A DNA stretch of 64,000 nt from Malonomonas sp036526255 (GCA_036526255.1 DATCYW010000017.1:10167-74166), one strand, 5' to 3'. Counted from the first letter of the stretch, positions 53,744 to 62,717 are shown. Made by a program: numbers and translations. The notes: a model not told the origin generated them from the sequence alone.

Positions 53744-54622
53744 TTATTTTCTGAGAATATCCATCGCCTTTTCCAGCGAAACTTTCATCCGGTTAAACGC
53801 ATCGGCCAGCAGCTTGATCTCGTCGTTGGTGTCGACCTCGAAAGAGCGTCCCATTTTGCCGCGGCTGATATCGCCGGCCACATCGACAAAGGTTTCGATT
53901 GGCTTGATGACGCTGCGGCGAATGGTGTAGTCGATGATCAGCAGCGCGAAAAAGAACAGCACGCTGACGGCAGTTGCCAGCGAACCCAGTTTCTGTAACG
54001 TCAGCTTTTTTGCCGCTTCGGTCGGCACGTAAACGATCCGGGTGCCGACCATGTCGCCCTCTTCGTAGCCGTAGCCTGAGCTGCGGCCGTATTTTGCTAC
54101 CATCTGTTCAGGGGCGGCTTCCGGGGTGTCGTGACACCAGATACAGTTTTCGCGGGACTCGATCGGTGTTGCCGAGGCATAGAAGCTTTTTCCCTGCCGG
54201 GTGGTAAAGCCCTCCCAGCGCTCAAAGTCGCCGTTGTCGAAGCCTTCGATCAATTTTTTTTCAAAGTCATCGGCCAGGTTTTCCTGATTCAGCGGATTGT
54301 GCGAGGCGACCCGGTAGATATATTCAGGATGCTCTTTTTGCAGCAGCCTGGCGGTTTTTGCCATCATCACCGCGCCGACCGAGGCTTCAGGGAAATAGGC
54401 GTCGCCGGTCATCTCCTGCAGCTGTGGGCGGACAAATTCAGCCATGTATTCCTGGTTGGCGGTCATCACCGAAACGAACAGTTCGGTTTTCTCCGCCGCC
54501 TCCCTTCTGGTGTCCTGTTCCAGCAGCAGATAGCCGACGCCGATCACACCGGACAGCGATAGGATATAGCCGACGGCCATAATCAGCAGAATTCTTTTGC
54601 GGATACTCAAGTTTTTCATCAT
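53744..54622 (-). CDS. DUF3365/Tll0287-like heme-c sensor with HAMP and no output domain
   Basis: 292 residues. An N-terminal membrane helix (~9-32) leads to a periplasmic domain (~33-210) with one c-type heme motif, CIWCH (~161-165). A second membrane helix (~213-233) and a HAMP domain (~234-290; RRSVIKPIETFVDVAGDISRG) follow. It stops after HAMP, so the signal must pass to a separate protein, perhaps the receiver and DUF4388-like proteins upstream in the operon. Start follows gggagcc. It is a likely redox or gas sensor. Confidence 0.83.
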   Translation of the reverse strand: MMKNLSIRKRILLIMAVGYILSLSGVIGVGYLLLEQDTRREAAEKTELFVSVMTANQEYMAEFVRPQLQEMTGDAYFPEASVGAVMMAKTARLLQKEHPEYIYRVASHNPLNQENLADDFEKKLIEGFDNGDFERWEGFTTRQGKSFYASATPIESRENCIWCHDTPEAAPEQMVAKYGRSSGYGYEEGDMVGTRIVYVPTEAAKKLTLQKLGSLATAVSVLFFFALLIIDYTIRRSVIKPIETFVDVAGDISRGKMGRSFEVDTNDEIKLLADAFNRMKVSLEKAMDILRK

Positions 54623-54677
54623 ATGTCAGGCTCCCGGTTATGAGCTGTTGAGACGGATATTTTACGCTGCCACAGTC

Positions 54678-55256
54678 TTAAGGGGTCGGCAGGCCGAATT
54701 GCTCGATGAAGTTTTCGCGGGCTGCCTCCGGCACCTCTTTGCCGAGAGCCGTAATAAAGCTGCTGTAGATCGATTGAGCCATCGGCTCGCCTGCTGTGTG
54801 GTTGAGGGATTTCGTAATGTTTTCGGCAAGGATGGTCCCGAGCGGGCCGATCTGGTCGATAAAGCCATCCACCGCCGCAGCGACCTTGACTGCCGCGATC
54901 AGCGGTCCGCTTGGCGGGGCAGCTAGGACCGGTTTTGCCTGCTGGGGTTGCTGCACGACAGCAGGTGCTGCCGCCGGAGCTTGTCCCCCCTTGGCCGCCT
55001 GCAGCAGTCTCTCCTGCAGCGGCAGGTCAAGTTGCTTGCGTACCGGGTAGCCGGCGATGAAGTTGACCCACTCCAGGGTTTTTCCCGGTAGCGCCTGCAG
55101 GATTATTTCCGGGTCAATCCGGCCATGGGAGATGTGTACCGCGGTGCCGTCGGCGATCAGGATTTTGCACAGATGGACATCGTTGGCGAACTTTATCACC
55201 AGCTGCCCTTGCTGCCCTTTAACCAGGTATTGATTGAACGCGTCCAGCAGCCTCAT
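54678..55256 (-). CDS. DUF4388-like protein with Pro/Ala/Gln linker and helical C-terminal domain
   Basis: 192 residues. Residues 1-90 resemble the DUF4388/PATAN input domain (GQLVIKFANDVHLCKILIADG, split, then EWVNFIAGYPVRK). A Pro/Ala/Gln linker spans ~92-120. The C-terminal ~70 residues (VDGFIDQIGPLGTILAENI, ALGKEVPEAARENFIEQFG) recall the DUF8082-type domain that often follows it. This is a by-eye resemblance only. Such proteins pair with receiver proteins in motility and secretion signalling. Its ATG directly follows the receiver stop (TAGATG). Confidence 0.6.
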   Translation of the reverse strand: MRLLDAFNQYLVKGQQGQLVIKFANDVHLCKILIADGTAVHISHGRIDPEIILQALPGKTLEWVNFIAGYPVRKQLDLPLQERLLQAAKGGQAPAAAPAVVQQPQQAKPVLAAPPSGPLIAAVKVAAAVDGFIDQIGPLGTILAENITKSLNHTAGEPMAQSIYSSFITALGKEVPEAARENFIEQFGLPTP

Positions 55257-55625
55257 CTACGCCCCTCCCAGCAGCTTTTTCATCTCAAGCAGCAGCTCCA
55301 TCGGGTCGTAGGGTTTGGTGATGTAGGCGTTTGCTCCCTGTTTTTTTCCCCAGAATTTATCGCTGGCTTCCGACTTCGAGGTCAGCAGAATGACCGGAAT
55401 ATCTTTCAGTGCGGGGTCGGTCTTCAGCTGACGACAGACCTGAAAACCGTTTTTACCCGGCATGATCACATCAAGAATAATCAAGTCGAACCTGTTGCTG
55501 CGGACCGCGGCCTCGGCCGCCAGACCGTCGCGGGTCGTGGTGATTTCATGGGGAGTCGAATTGAGGATATCCTGCAGGTAGGCAAGTTCGGTTTCACTGT
55601 CTTCGGCGATCAGTATTCTGGCCAT
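55257..55625 (-). CDS. Receiver-only response regulator (PilH-like)
   Basis: 122 residues from the ATG at 55625 with aaaggag 5 bases upstream. CheY-like: AEDSETE (7-13), phosphoacceptor Asp in LIILDVIMPGKNGF (~53), VILLTSKSE (~82), Lys in YITKPYDP (~106). The WGKKQGANAYITKP stretch is typical of PilH/PatA-type receivers. First gene of the four-gene redox-signalling operon. Confidence 0.9.
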   Translation of the reverse strand: MARILIAEDSETELAYLQDILNSTPHEITTTRDGLAAEAAVRSNRFDLIILDVIMPGKNGFQVCRQLKTDPALKDIPVILLTSKSEASDKFWGKKQGANAYITKPYDPMELLLEMKKLLGGA

Positions 55626-55724
55626 CGGCACTCCTTTTAAAGCTGGGGCTTTACGAACGATCTGTTGTAAGCATAATTTATGCCCTTGTTGCGGGAAGGA
55701 TGCGATCCGCATAAGGTCTGGATA

Positions 55725-55754
55725 ATTATATTGAAATAATTAGATCTGTGTCAG
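55725..55754 (-). promoter_or_regulatory. Sigma70 promoter of the redox-signalling operon
   Basis: On the minus strand CTGACA (55754-55749), an 18-base AT-rich spacer and a perfect TATAAT (55730-55725), about 100 bases upstream of the receiver gene. Confidence 0.6.
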
Positions 55755-55830
55755 GGCTGACGGCTATATGGAGAGGTCATCCGTTATAAACGGTGAAATA
55801 GCGGAGTATCTATCTGCTGTTCGCCATCCG

Positions 55831-56961
55831 TCAGGAGCGTTCGTCGCGGGAGACGAAGACGCGGTTACCTGGAGTGAAGGTTTTGCGGTACTGGCGGATT
55901 TCCATAATGACGATGTTGATGATGCTGGCAATCGGCACGCCGATAATCATCCCCAGCACGCCGTACAGTTTTCCGCCCATGACGATTGCCAGTATCACCA
56001 GCAGCGGATGCAGATTGGAAACGCGAGAAATCAGAATCGGGATGAGGATGAAATTGTCCAGGATGATCTGTGCGATCAACAGGTAGACACAGAGAATCCA
56101 CCAGAACTGACCGCCCATGCCCAGATCGACCAGGGCGATCACCAGCCCCGGAATCATGCCGACGATCGGACCGATGTAGGGAACCAGATTGGTCACCCCG
56201 GCGATGATGCCGAGAATCGGTGCGTAGCGGATGTCGGTCAGCGACAAGCCCATCCAGACGACGATACCGATAATCAGCGCTTCGAGAATCCGGCCACGGA
56301 TAAAGTGCGACAGCTGCCAGCTGATGTGATCGTAGATGTCGAGCACCATTTCGAAGTAACGGTTCGGTGTCAGCGAAATCAGGCCACGCATCAGCCTGCG
56401 GCTGTCACGTAGAAAGAAGAACGAAAACAGCGGCACCAGCAGCACCAGGCTGCCGATACGCATCGCCGATTTCGGCGTCTGCGCGAGAACCAGGCCGAAA
56501 AACTCCTCGGTTGTACTGCGCAGTTTTTCGGTCAGATCGTAACTCTTGATGAACGGGAAGTGGGTCTGGACTGTGCTCAGCTGCAGGTTGAAATAGTCGA
56601 CAGCGCGGTCGAAATAGCGGGGAAAGTCGGCTTTGAGCGCCTGCATCATCCCTTTCCAGTTGGGCGGGCCGATCAGCATCAGCAGCGACAATGCCAGCAG
56701 AAAGACGAGCGTATAGACGATAAAGATACTGGTGGTGCGGCTGATCTTCTCACGTTCGAAAAACTGCACCAGCGGATCGAGCAGAAAGGCCGCGATCAGT
56801 GAAATCAGAATTGGCAGAAACAGCCCGTCGGTCGCGGTGCGCAGCATGTCGGTAATGGTCGAGGCCGAGGAGAAGATAGCGATCCCCGAGGCGATCGCCG
56901 CAGTCAGGACCAGGTAGAGCAGGCCGACCTGGGCGCGGCTGAAGCCGCTGTGCTCGGTCAT
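55831..56961 (-). CDS. AI-2E-family transporter (PerM-like)
   Basis: 376 residues with about eight membrane helices. Family motifs LIAAFLLDPLVQFFER (~55), IIGIVVWMGLSLTDIRYAPILG (split, ~232) and GPIVGMIPGLVIALV (~265) are visible. The family includes a proposed autoinducer-2 exporter and Na+/H+ antiporters; substrate not predictable. Its start overlaps the stop of the cyclic-nucleotide-binding gene by 4 bases. Confidence 0.87.
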   Translation of the reverse strand: MTEHSGFSRAQVGLLYLVLTAAIASGIAIFSSASTITDMLRTATDGLFLPILISLIAAFLLDPLVQFFEREKISRTTSIFIVYTLVFLLALSLLMLIGPPNWKGMMQALKADFPRYFDRAVDYFNLQLSTVQTHFPFIKSYDLTEKLRSTTEEFFGLVLAQTPKSAMRIGSLVLLVPLFSFFFLRDSRRLMRGLISLTPNRYFEMVLDIYDHISWQLSHFIRGRILEALIIGIVVWMGLSLTDIRYAPILGIIAGVTNLVPYIGPIVGMIPGLVIALVDLGMGGQFWWILCVYLLIAQIILDNFILIPILISRVSNLHPLLVILAIVMGGKLYGVLGMIIGVPIASIINIVIMEIRQYRKTFTPGNRVFVSRDERS

Positions 56962-57479
56962 GACTGGGGTTCTTTGCTGCCGAGCTGCTGTTGCAGGTCG
57001 AGCAGTTGCAGATTGCTGCGATGCAGTCGATCGCTGATCACCCGGGTCAGCCCCAGCAGGATTTTTGCTGAAATCGCCGGATGTTTGCGCACCGCTTCTA
57101 GCATGTCGGCGCGGAACAGCCCGATCAGGATGGTCGGTTCGGTGGTGCGGGCCGAGGCGATCCGTGGCCGTGAAGCGGTCAGCGCCACTTCACCGAAGAA
57201 GTCTCCCGGTTCAAGCAGTGCCTGATCGATCTCTTTACCCTGCGCGTTGCGGGTGTAAATCCGTACCTGCCCCGAGCGGATCGCGTACATGCCCGAGCCG
57301 ATATCGCCATCTTCAAAGACAATTTCATTGGCCTGATAGCTGCGCTCGTGAACGATGGTCTCGAGAAACTTGAGATCCTTGGCGTTCAGTTTGCTGAAAA
57401 TCGGGACGCTGCCGAGAAAATAGGCCAGGGTGTCTTCGTGGCCACGGCCGCGGAAAATGTTGTTCCAGAATGGATTCAC
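56958..57479 (-). CDS. Cyclic nucleotide-binding domain protein
   Basis: 173 residues. One cNMP-binding domain (~20-140): FSKLNAKDLKFLE, IVFEDGDIGSGMYAIRSG (~53-70), and the phosphate-binding cassette PGDFFGEVALTASRPRIASART (split, ~91-112). The usual FGE-[ILMV]-A[LI] is kept and an Arg is present in the cassette. There is no helix-turn-helix, so it is not a CRP-type transcription factor. Translationally coupled to the AI-2E transporter, which it may gate. Divergent from uvrC. Confidence 0.85.
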   Translation of the reverse strand: MNPFWNNIFRGRGHEDTLAYFLGSVPIFSKLNAKDLKFLETIVHERSYQANEIVFEDGDIGSGMYAIRSGQVRIYTRNAQGKEIDQALLEPGDFFGEVALTASRPRIASARTTEPTILIGLFRADMLEAVRKHPAISAKILLGLTRVISDRLHRSNLQLLDLQQQLGSKEPQS

Positions 57480-57633
57480 GACTTTCCTTCTTTGGATTTG
57501 TTGAAATCACGCATTATGGTGCTGCAAAGGCATCATTATACCGATATGTTAGCCAACTGCCAGACAAAAACTGCCGAACGGCCAAGCGTCAGCCTTAACC
57601 CTTTCTTCGCTCAAGCATATCCTTTATCCTGCA

Positions 57634-59466
57634 ATGATGATGACGATCGACCTGAGCAAATATCCGTTGTCGCCGGGGGTCTACCAGATGCTCGGCAGCG
57701 ACGATGAGATTCTTTACGTTGGCAAGGCCAAGCAGCTGCGCAACCGTCTGCGCAGCTATTTCTCCGCCGCCGGCGACGGTCGCGCTCAGATTCCCCTGCT
57801 GATGGAAAAGGTGCAGCGGGTCGAGGTGATCGTCACCGACACCGAGAAAGAGGCGCTGCTGCTGGAAAACACCCTGATCAAGCAGCACCGGCCGCGCTAC
57901 AACATTGAGCTGCGTGACGATAAAACCTATGTCTCGGTGCGCATCGACCTGCAGGAAGAGTTCCCCGCGCTGCAGGTGGTGCGGCAGGTGAAGAACGATG
58001 GCGCCAGCTATTTCGGTCCCTATTCCTCGGCCGGCGCAATCCGCCAGACGCTGAAAGAGATCTACCGGATTTTCCCCCTGCGTCATTCCTCAATCGAACG
58101 CTGCAGCAAGCGCGGCCGTCCCTGCCTGTTCTATCAGATCGGTCAATGCAGCGCCCCCTGTCACGGGAAAATTGGTCGGGACGCCTATCGGTTGCTGGTC
58201 AACGGCGTGATCGACCTGCTCGAAGGCCGCGAATCGCAGGTCATCGGCCGGTTGCAGCAGCAGATGCTGGTTGCCTCAAACGAGATGCGCTTTGAGGATG
58301 CGGCCCGGTTGCGCAATCAGATCCGCTCGATAGAAAAGAGTGTCGAAAAGCAGCGGGTCACCGAGTACGGCGGCGGTAATCAGGATGTGATCGGTCTGCA
58401 TCAGGATGGCGGCGAGGTTGAGGTGGCGCTGCTGTTTATCCGCCAGGGAACCTTGATCGGTCGTCGCACCTATCCGCTGCACTGGACCCTCGATCTGCCG
58501 GAGCTGCTCTCCGGCTTTCTTCGGGAATACTACAGTCGCGAGGTCATCCTGCCAGATCAGCTGCTGCTCCCTTTCGAGTTGGATGATGCCGATCTGCTCG
58601 GCGAATGGCTGAGTGAAAAACGCGGCAAAAAGCTCAGCCTGCTGGCACCGCAGCGCGGCGAGAAGAAGCGCCTCTGCCAGCTGGCACAGCGTAACGCGCT
58701 GGAGGCGTTCAAGCAGCGCGGCAGCCGTCGCGATGCGCGGGCGTCGTTACTCGAAGAGCTGCAGCAGAAATTTCACCTGCCGCAGCTGCCGCAGCGGATC
58801 GAGTGTTTTGATATTTCCAATGTGCAGGGCACGCACGCGGTCGGTAGCATGGCGGTGCTGGTCGATGCGGAACCGGCGGCCGCCGAATACCGGCGCTTTA
58901 AAATCAAAACCGTCGAAGGGGCGGACGATTACGCTTCACTGACCGAAGTGCTGCGGCGGCGACTGCAACGTGGGTTGGAAGAAGAGAAGCTGCCGCAGAT
59001 GATCCTGATCGATGGCGGCAAAGGGCAACTCGGCGTACTGAGCGCGGTGCTGGCAGAGTTTCAGCTGCAAGGGCAGATCGGCGCGGTCGGCATCGCCAAA
59101 AGTCGGGTGATCGCCAATGTGCGCGGCAAGGCGGTGGAGCGCAGCGAAGAGCGGTTCTTTCTGCCCGAGCGCAAGAACCCGGTCAGCTTCCGCAGTGGTT
59201 CGGCGACCCTGTTTCTGCTCGAACGCTTACGCGACGAGGCGCACCGTTTCGCCATCACCTACCACCGTAAACTGCGCAGCAAAGCCAGCCTGCGCTCCTC
59301 GCTGGAAGAGATCCCCGGCGTCGGCCCGGAGCGCCGCAAGGCGCTGCTCAAACATTTCGGTAGTCTCAAGCAGATCCGCGCCGCCAGTCTCGAAGAGTTG
59401 CAGAAGCTGCCGGGAATGCCGGTCAGTCTGGCGGAGGTCATCTATCAACGGCTGCAGGGCCGCTGA
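57634..59466 (+). CDS. uvrC: Excinuclease ABC subunit C
   Basis: 610 residues. An N-terminal GIY-YIG nuclease (SPGVYQMLG..ILYVGKAKQLRNRLRSYF, ~9-42) is followed by a UVR domain (MRFEDAARLRNQI, ~216). The RNase H-like 5'-incision domain (FDISNVQGTHAVGSMAV, ~390) and C-terminal helix-hairpin-helix repeats (IPGVGPERRKALLKHFG, ~562) complete it. It makes both incisions in nucleotide excision repair. Three ATG codons in a row (57634-57642) make the exact start uncertain; no strong ribosome site is visible. Confidence 0.96.
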   Translation: MMMTIDLSKYPLSPGVYQMLGSDDEILYVGKAKQLRNRLRSYFSAAGDGRAQIPLLMEKVQRVEVIVTDTEKEALLLENTLIKQHRPRYNIELRDDKTYVSVRIDLQEEFPALQVVRQVKNDGASYFGPYSSAGAIRQTLKEIYRIFPLRHSSIERCSKRGRPCLFYQIGQCSAPCHGKIGRDAYRLLVNGVIDLLEGRESQVIGRLQQQMLVASNEMRFEDAARLRNQIRSIEKSVEKQRVTEYGGGNQDVIGLHQDGGEVEVALLFIRQGTLIGRRTYPLHWTLDLPELLSGFLREYYSREVILPDQLLLPFELDDADLLGEWLSEKRGKKLSLLAPQRGEKKRLCQLAQRNALEAFKQRGSRRDARASLLEELQQKFHLPQLPQRIECFDISNVQGTHAVGSMAVLVDAEPAAAEYRRFKIKTVEGADDYASLTEVLRRRLQRGLEEEKLPQMILIDGGKGQLGVLSAVLAEFQLQGQIGAVGIAKSRVIANVRGKAVERSEERFFLPERKNPVSFRSGSATLFLLERLRDEAHRFAITYHRKLRSKASLRSSLEEIPGVGPERRKALLKHFGSLKQIRAASLEELQKLPGMPVSLAEVIYQRLQGR

Positions 59467-59486
59467 TGCCGCCAGGCGGGCAATCC

Positions 59487-60131
59487 TCAATAACCCAGAT
59501 TCTCACCGACCAGTTTGACATGGATACGCCCTTTGACCGCGTGTCCTTCGATGATCCCCCACATGTTGCAGATCCGCTGCGGTGAATTGCAGTCTGAACA
59601 GAGGCCGGTGGCTACGCAGGGCGTCTTCAGTCCCAGTCGAGTGGTGTTGATCGGCGCCGCCTGGTGCCTGACGCGGGCCATGGCGGAGTCCAGATCTGCG
59701 CTTACCTTGTTCATTCCCACCACCAGAATCACTTTTTCGGGACCGTACAGCATGGCGGCGACCCGGTTGCCACGGCCATCCAGATTGACCAGCTTGCCAT
59801 CCAGAGTGATGGCGTTGCTGCTGGCGATCATCACATCCGCCAGCAACCCCTCGCGGCGGGCGGCCAGATTTTCTTCCGGAGAGACCCCGCTGCGATAGGG
59901 ATCGATCAGTTTCACTCCCTGGATTTGTTCGATGTCCGGCCAGAGATCCAGTTCGACGGTCGTCATCGAGCCGCCGCGGTAGACTTTGGCGCCAGTCGGG
60001 ACCATGGCCAGCACCTCCTGCTTCGCCTGCTCTGCTGTTGCGGCGTAGCTCCCCTGCATATTCCGTTTCTGCAGGTTGGCAATAATCTGCTGCGCCACTT
60101 TTTCGTTCCAGTTCAGCTGATGTTGATCCAT
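59487..60131 (-). CDS. LUD-domain protein (LutC/DUF162 type)
   Basis: 214 residues. The YkgG/LutC-like fold is indicated by YRGGSMTTVE (~52), GVSPEENLAARREGLLADVMIASSNAITLDG (split, ~83-112) and ILVVGMNK (~136). A C-terminal cysteine set, CVATGLCSDCNSPQRIC (~173-189), is a common extension in anaerobes. No lutA or lutB is adjacent, so a role in lactate use is not supported by context. The small helical N-terminus is typical. Confidence 0.85.
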   Translation of the reverse strand: MDQHQLNWNEKVAQQIIANLQKRNMQGSYAATAEQAKQEVLAMVPTGAKVYRGGSMTTVELDLWPDIEQIQGVKLIDPYRSGVSPEENLAARREGLLADVMIASSNAITLDGKLVNLDGRGNRVAAMLYGPEKVILVVGMNKVSADLDSAMARVRHQAAPINTTRLGLKTPCVATGLCSDCNSPQRICNMWGIIEGHAVKGRIHVKLVGENLGY

Positions 60132-60240
60132 CGCAGTCTCCTTTTATGCCATGTTGAGCAATGATGGGCTGTGCCGATTTTCTGCTGGCACCGGCCGATA
60201 GTAGCAAACTGTGCAGCAGAAGTCTTTAGGCGCAGAACGC

Positions 60241-60276
60241 ACGACGCCCCGGCCTGATGACAGGTCGGGGCGTCGT
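60241..60276. other. 16-bp hairpin downstream of the chemoreceptor gene
   Basis: Arms 60241-60256 and 60261-60276 pair over 16 bp (one G-U) with a 4-base loop. There is no T run on the minus strand, where a terminator of the chemoreceptor gene would be expected; on + a weak T stretch follows. Confidence 0.55.
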
Positions 60277-60299
60277 TTGCTAAGCATTTTTCTGCGCAC

Positions 60300-62129
60300 T
60301 CAGAACTTTCCGAACTCGCTGTCATCCAGGGCGATGACCTGCTTTGCAGCGCTTCTCTGCGGTTGTGCCGTCTGTCCCCAGCCCTGGCTCAGCTTTGGCT
60401 GTGGTCTGGGACGCTGGGGCTGTCTGGATGGCCGCTCGGCTTGTTGGAATGCCGCCTGCGACCGTCCGCCTTTAAGTTGGAAACGCCGCAGCATCTGCTG
60501 CAGTTGGCTGGCCTGATCGGCCAGTTGCTCGGCTGACGCGGCGCTCTCTTCGGCGCAGGCGGTGTTCTGCTGCGTCACCTGATCGATCTGACCGACTCCT
60601 TGGGAGACCTGCGAAATCCCCTGCGACTGCTCTTCCGACGCGGCGGCAATCTCTCCGGCCAGATCGGAAACCTTGGTGACGCCGAGCAGAATCTCTTTCA
60701 GCGAGTCAGCGGTCTGTTTCGCGATGGTGGCGCCGTTGGAGGTCTTTTGTACTGACCCTTCGATCAGCTCGGCGGTTTCCTGGGCTGCCTTGGCGCTGCG
60801 CGCCGCGAGGTTGCGCACCTCTTCAGCGACGACGGCAAAGCCTTTACCGTGCTGACCGGCGCGGGCGGCTTCGACCGCGGCATTGAGCGCCAGCAGGTTT
60901 GTCTGAAAGGCGATCTCGTCGATCACTTTGATGATCTTGCTGATGTTCTGTCCGGCGAGGTTGATTTCATCCATGGCGCCGACCATCCGCTGCATCTGGT
61001 TGTTCCCCTGATCGGCGGCCTGCTTGGCATCGCTGGAAAGTTGGTTGACCATGCTGGCGTTTTCAGAGTTCTGACGGGTCTGCGATGCCAGTTCAGCCAG
61101 CGAGCTGCTGATCTCTTCAAGTGACGCCGCCGACTCGGTCGCGCCAGATGAAAGGGTCTGCGCCGAATCGTTGACCTGATTGCTGCCGCCGGCGATGTTT
61201 TCACCGGCCAGCTGAATCTCCTGCATGGTCGCATTGAGATCGATCTCCAGTTTTTTCAGCGCCCCGCGGATTTCATCCTCCGCATCGTAGGGGGTGATTT
61301 CGAAATTGAGATCGCCGCTGGCGAGCTTTTTCAGCGCGACGATGATCTCTTTCTGCAGGCTGTCGGCAAAACTATCCATGGCGCGGGCCATGCGGCCGAC
61401 TTCGTCGTTCTGGTTCATGTCCATGCGCAGCTGCAGGTGCCCTTTTGCCATCTCTTCGACCATCAGCACCGCCTTGTGCATCGGTCGTGAAACCCCGCGG
61501 GCGAGAAAGAACACCAGTCCGATGGAGATCAGGATGGCCAGCAGCAGCACGCCGATGACTTGGTAGAAAACTGTGTTTATTTCTGCTTGCAGATCATCGA
61601 CATACATGCCGCTGCCGATGATCCAGTTCCAGTCAGAGTGTTTCTTGACGTAAGAGAGCTTCTGCTGCGGTTTCTCTTTACCCGGCTTCGGCCACTTGTA
61701 CTCAACGAAACCGGCCCCCTTGGCGTTGGCAACATTGACCATTTCAACGAATAGCCGCAAGCCGTCCGGGTCCTTGGATTCAGAGAGATTCTGGCCGTCG
61801 AGGGCCGGCTTGACCGGGTGCATGATCATCTTCGGCTGGGTGTCATTGATCCAGAAGTAGATGTCCCCTTCAAAGCGCAGGTTTTTGACGGCAGCTTTGG
61901 CCAGTTGCTGTGCCTCGTCGATCGGCATCCCCGCTTCGGCGGCCTTGCTGAAATGATCGATGATCCCCCAGGCGGTATCGACTGCGGTGATCAGCTGGTT
62001 CTGGCGACCGGCGAAAAGCTGGTCACGGTAGCTGCTGTACAGCCAGCTGAGGCTGAGAGTGAAGATCAGGATCAGGGCCATGGCAACCAGATAGATCTTT
62101 TTGCCGATGTTGAGGTTTTTGATGCTCAT
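60300..62129 (-). CDS. Methyl-accepting chemotaxis protein with single Cache sensor
   Basis: 609 residues. A membrane helix (~10-30) leads to a periplasmic Cache domain (~31-185; GDIYFWINDTQPKMIMHP, ~88). A second helix (~190-210), HAMP (~212-265) and a long signalling coiled coil follow, with the hairpin tip EIAFQTNLLALNAAVEAARAGQHGKGFAVVAEEVR (split). A Gln/Pro/Arg-rich C-terminal tail ends in DDSEFGKF, with no CheR-binding pentapeptide. The ligand is unknown; such Cache domains often bind small carboxylates. Ribosome site taggag. Second gene after a sigma54 promoter. Confidence 0.93.
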   Translation of the reverse strand: MSIKNLNIGKKIYLVAMALILIFTLSLSWLYSSYRDQLFAGRQNQLITAVDTAWGIIDHFSKAAEAGMPIDEAQQLAKAAVKNLRFEGDIYFWINDTQPKMIMHPVKPALDGQNLSESKDPDGLRLFVEMVNVANAKGAGFVEYKWPKPGKEKPQQKLSYVKKHSDWNWIIGSGMYVDDLQAEINTVFYQVIGVLLLAILISIGLVFFLARGVSRPMHKAVLMVEEMAKGHLQLRMDMNQNDEVGRMARAMDSFADSLQKEIIVALKKLASGDLNFEITPYDAEDEIRGALKKLEIDLNATMQEIQLAGENIAGGSNQVNDSAQTLSSGATESAASLEEISSSLAELASQTRQNSENASMVNQLSSDAKQAADQGNNQMQRMVGAMDEINLAGQNISKIIKVIDEIAFQTNLLALNAAVEAARAGQHGKGFAVVAEEVRNLAARSAKAAQETAELIEGSVQKTSNGATIAKQTADSLKEILLGVTKVSDLAGEIAAASEEQSQGISQVSQGVGQIDQVTQQNTACAEESAASAEQLADQASQLQQMLRRFQLKGGRSQAAFQQAERPSRQPQRPRPQPKLSQGWGQTAQPQRSAAKQVIALDDSEFGKF

Positions 62130-62138
62130 GTTGAACTC

Positions 62139-62546
62139 CTAGGAAACCAGGCCGGGTACGCCCGGCGAGGGTGCGAAAATGCTTCGCAGATAACTGTGCG
62201 TCACAGCGCTGTGGCACTGCTGGATCATTGTTTTAAGGTGCGGGTGGCAGTTGATCTTTGCCAGTGGGATTCTGCCGTTACGCTGCAGCAGGACAATCGG
62301 CAGCATGGCGTTGCGCTGCTCCAGTTCGTTGAGCAGCTGCAGGATCGGCTGGTTGCTGTCGGCCTCGGCAATCAGCAGCAGCTGCATCGGTTGCGAACTG
62401 TTCTGCCTCTGTACCAGATAGTTGAAGGCTTCAATATCGTCGTCGATCTGCACCGTCTCAAAGTTCGACAGCCGCAGCAGAAAGCTGAGGTTGACGACCC
62501 TCTCCGGATTGTTTGCCAGCAGCAGTATGTTGGTTGTGGTGCCCAT
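62139..62546 (-). CDS. Receiver-like protein, possibly a degenerate response regulator
   Basis: 135 residues from the ATG at 62546. The beta-alpha layout resembles a receiver: NILLLANNPERVVNLSFLLRL at the start and QLLLIAEADSNQP at the position of the usual phospho-Asp strand. The acidic pair DD at strand 1 is replaced by ANN, and no receiver Lys is evident, so it is probably not phosphorylated. It lies 9 bases before the chemoreceptor gene and directly behind a sigma54 promoter. Confidence 0.6.
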   Translation of the reverse strand: MGTTTNILLLANNPERVVNLSFLLRLSNFETVQIDDDIEAFNYLVQRQNSSQPMQLLLIAEADSNQPILQLLNELEQRNAMLPIVLLQRNGRIPLAKINCHPHLKTMIQQCHSAVTHSYLRSIFAPSPGVPGLVS

Positions 62547-62566
62547 TCGATAACGCTCTCTGCAGG

Positions 62567-62580
62567 GGTGATTGATCACC
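62567..62580. promoter_or_regulatory. 14-bp palindrome near the sigma54 start site
   Basis: ggtgattgatcacc is an inverted repeat (ggtgat-tg-atcacc) just downstream of the -12 element, around the predicted transcription start. A possible repressor site. Confidence 0.3.
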
Positions 62581-62587
62581 TCTTTAG

Positions 62588-62603
62588 AGCAAGCTGGGTG
62601 CCA
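62588..62603 (-). promoter_or_regulatory. Sigma54 (RpoN) promoter
   Basis: On the minus strand TGGCAC-CCAGC-TTGCT matches the -24/-12 consensus TGGCAC-N5-TTGCW exactly, about 40 bases upstream of the receiver-like gene. The sigma54 activator gene lies immediately upstream. Confidence 0.75.
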
Positions 62604-62717
62604 ACTGCATTGGCTGCTATTAATGGTTAGTGATTGTTCATGCTTGGAGTGTGCGGATGAGAAGTCTCTGGCGAAGAAGGGGTGTAGCCAGGGTTGCCGG
62701 GATTTTCAGCTGAAAAG

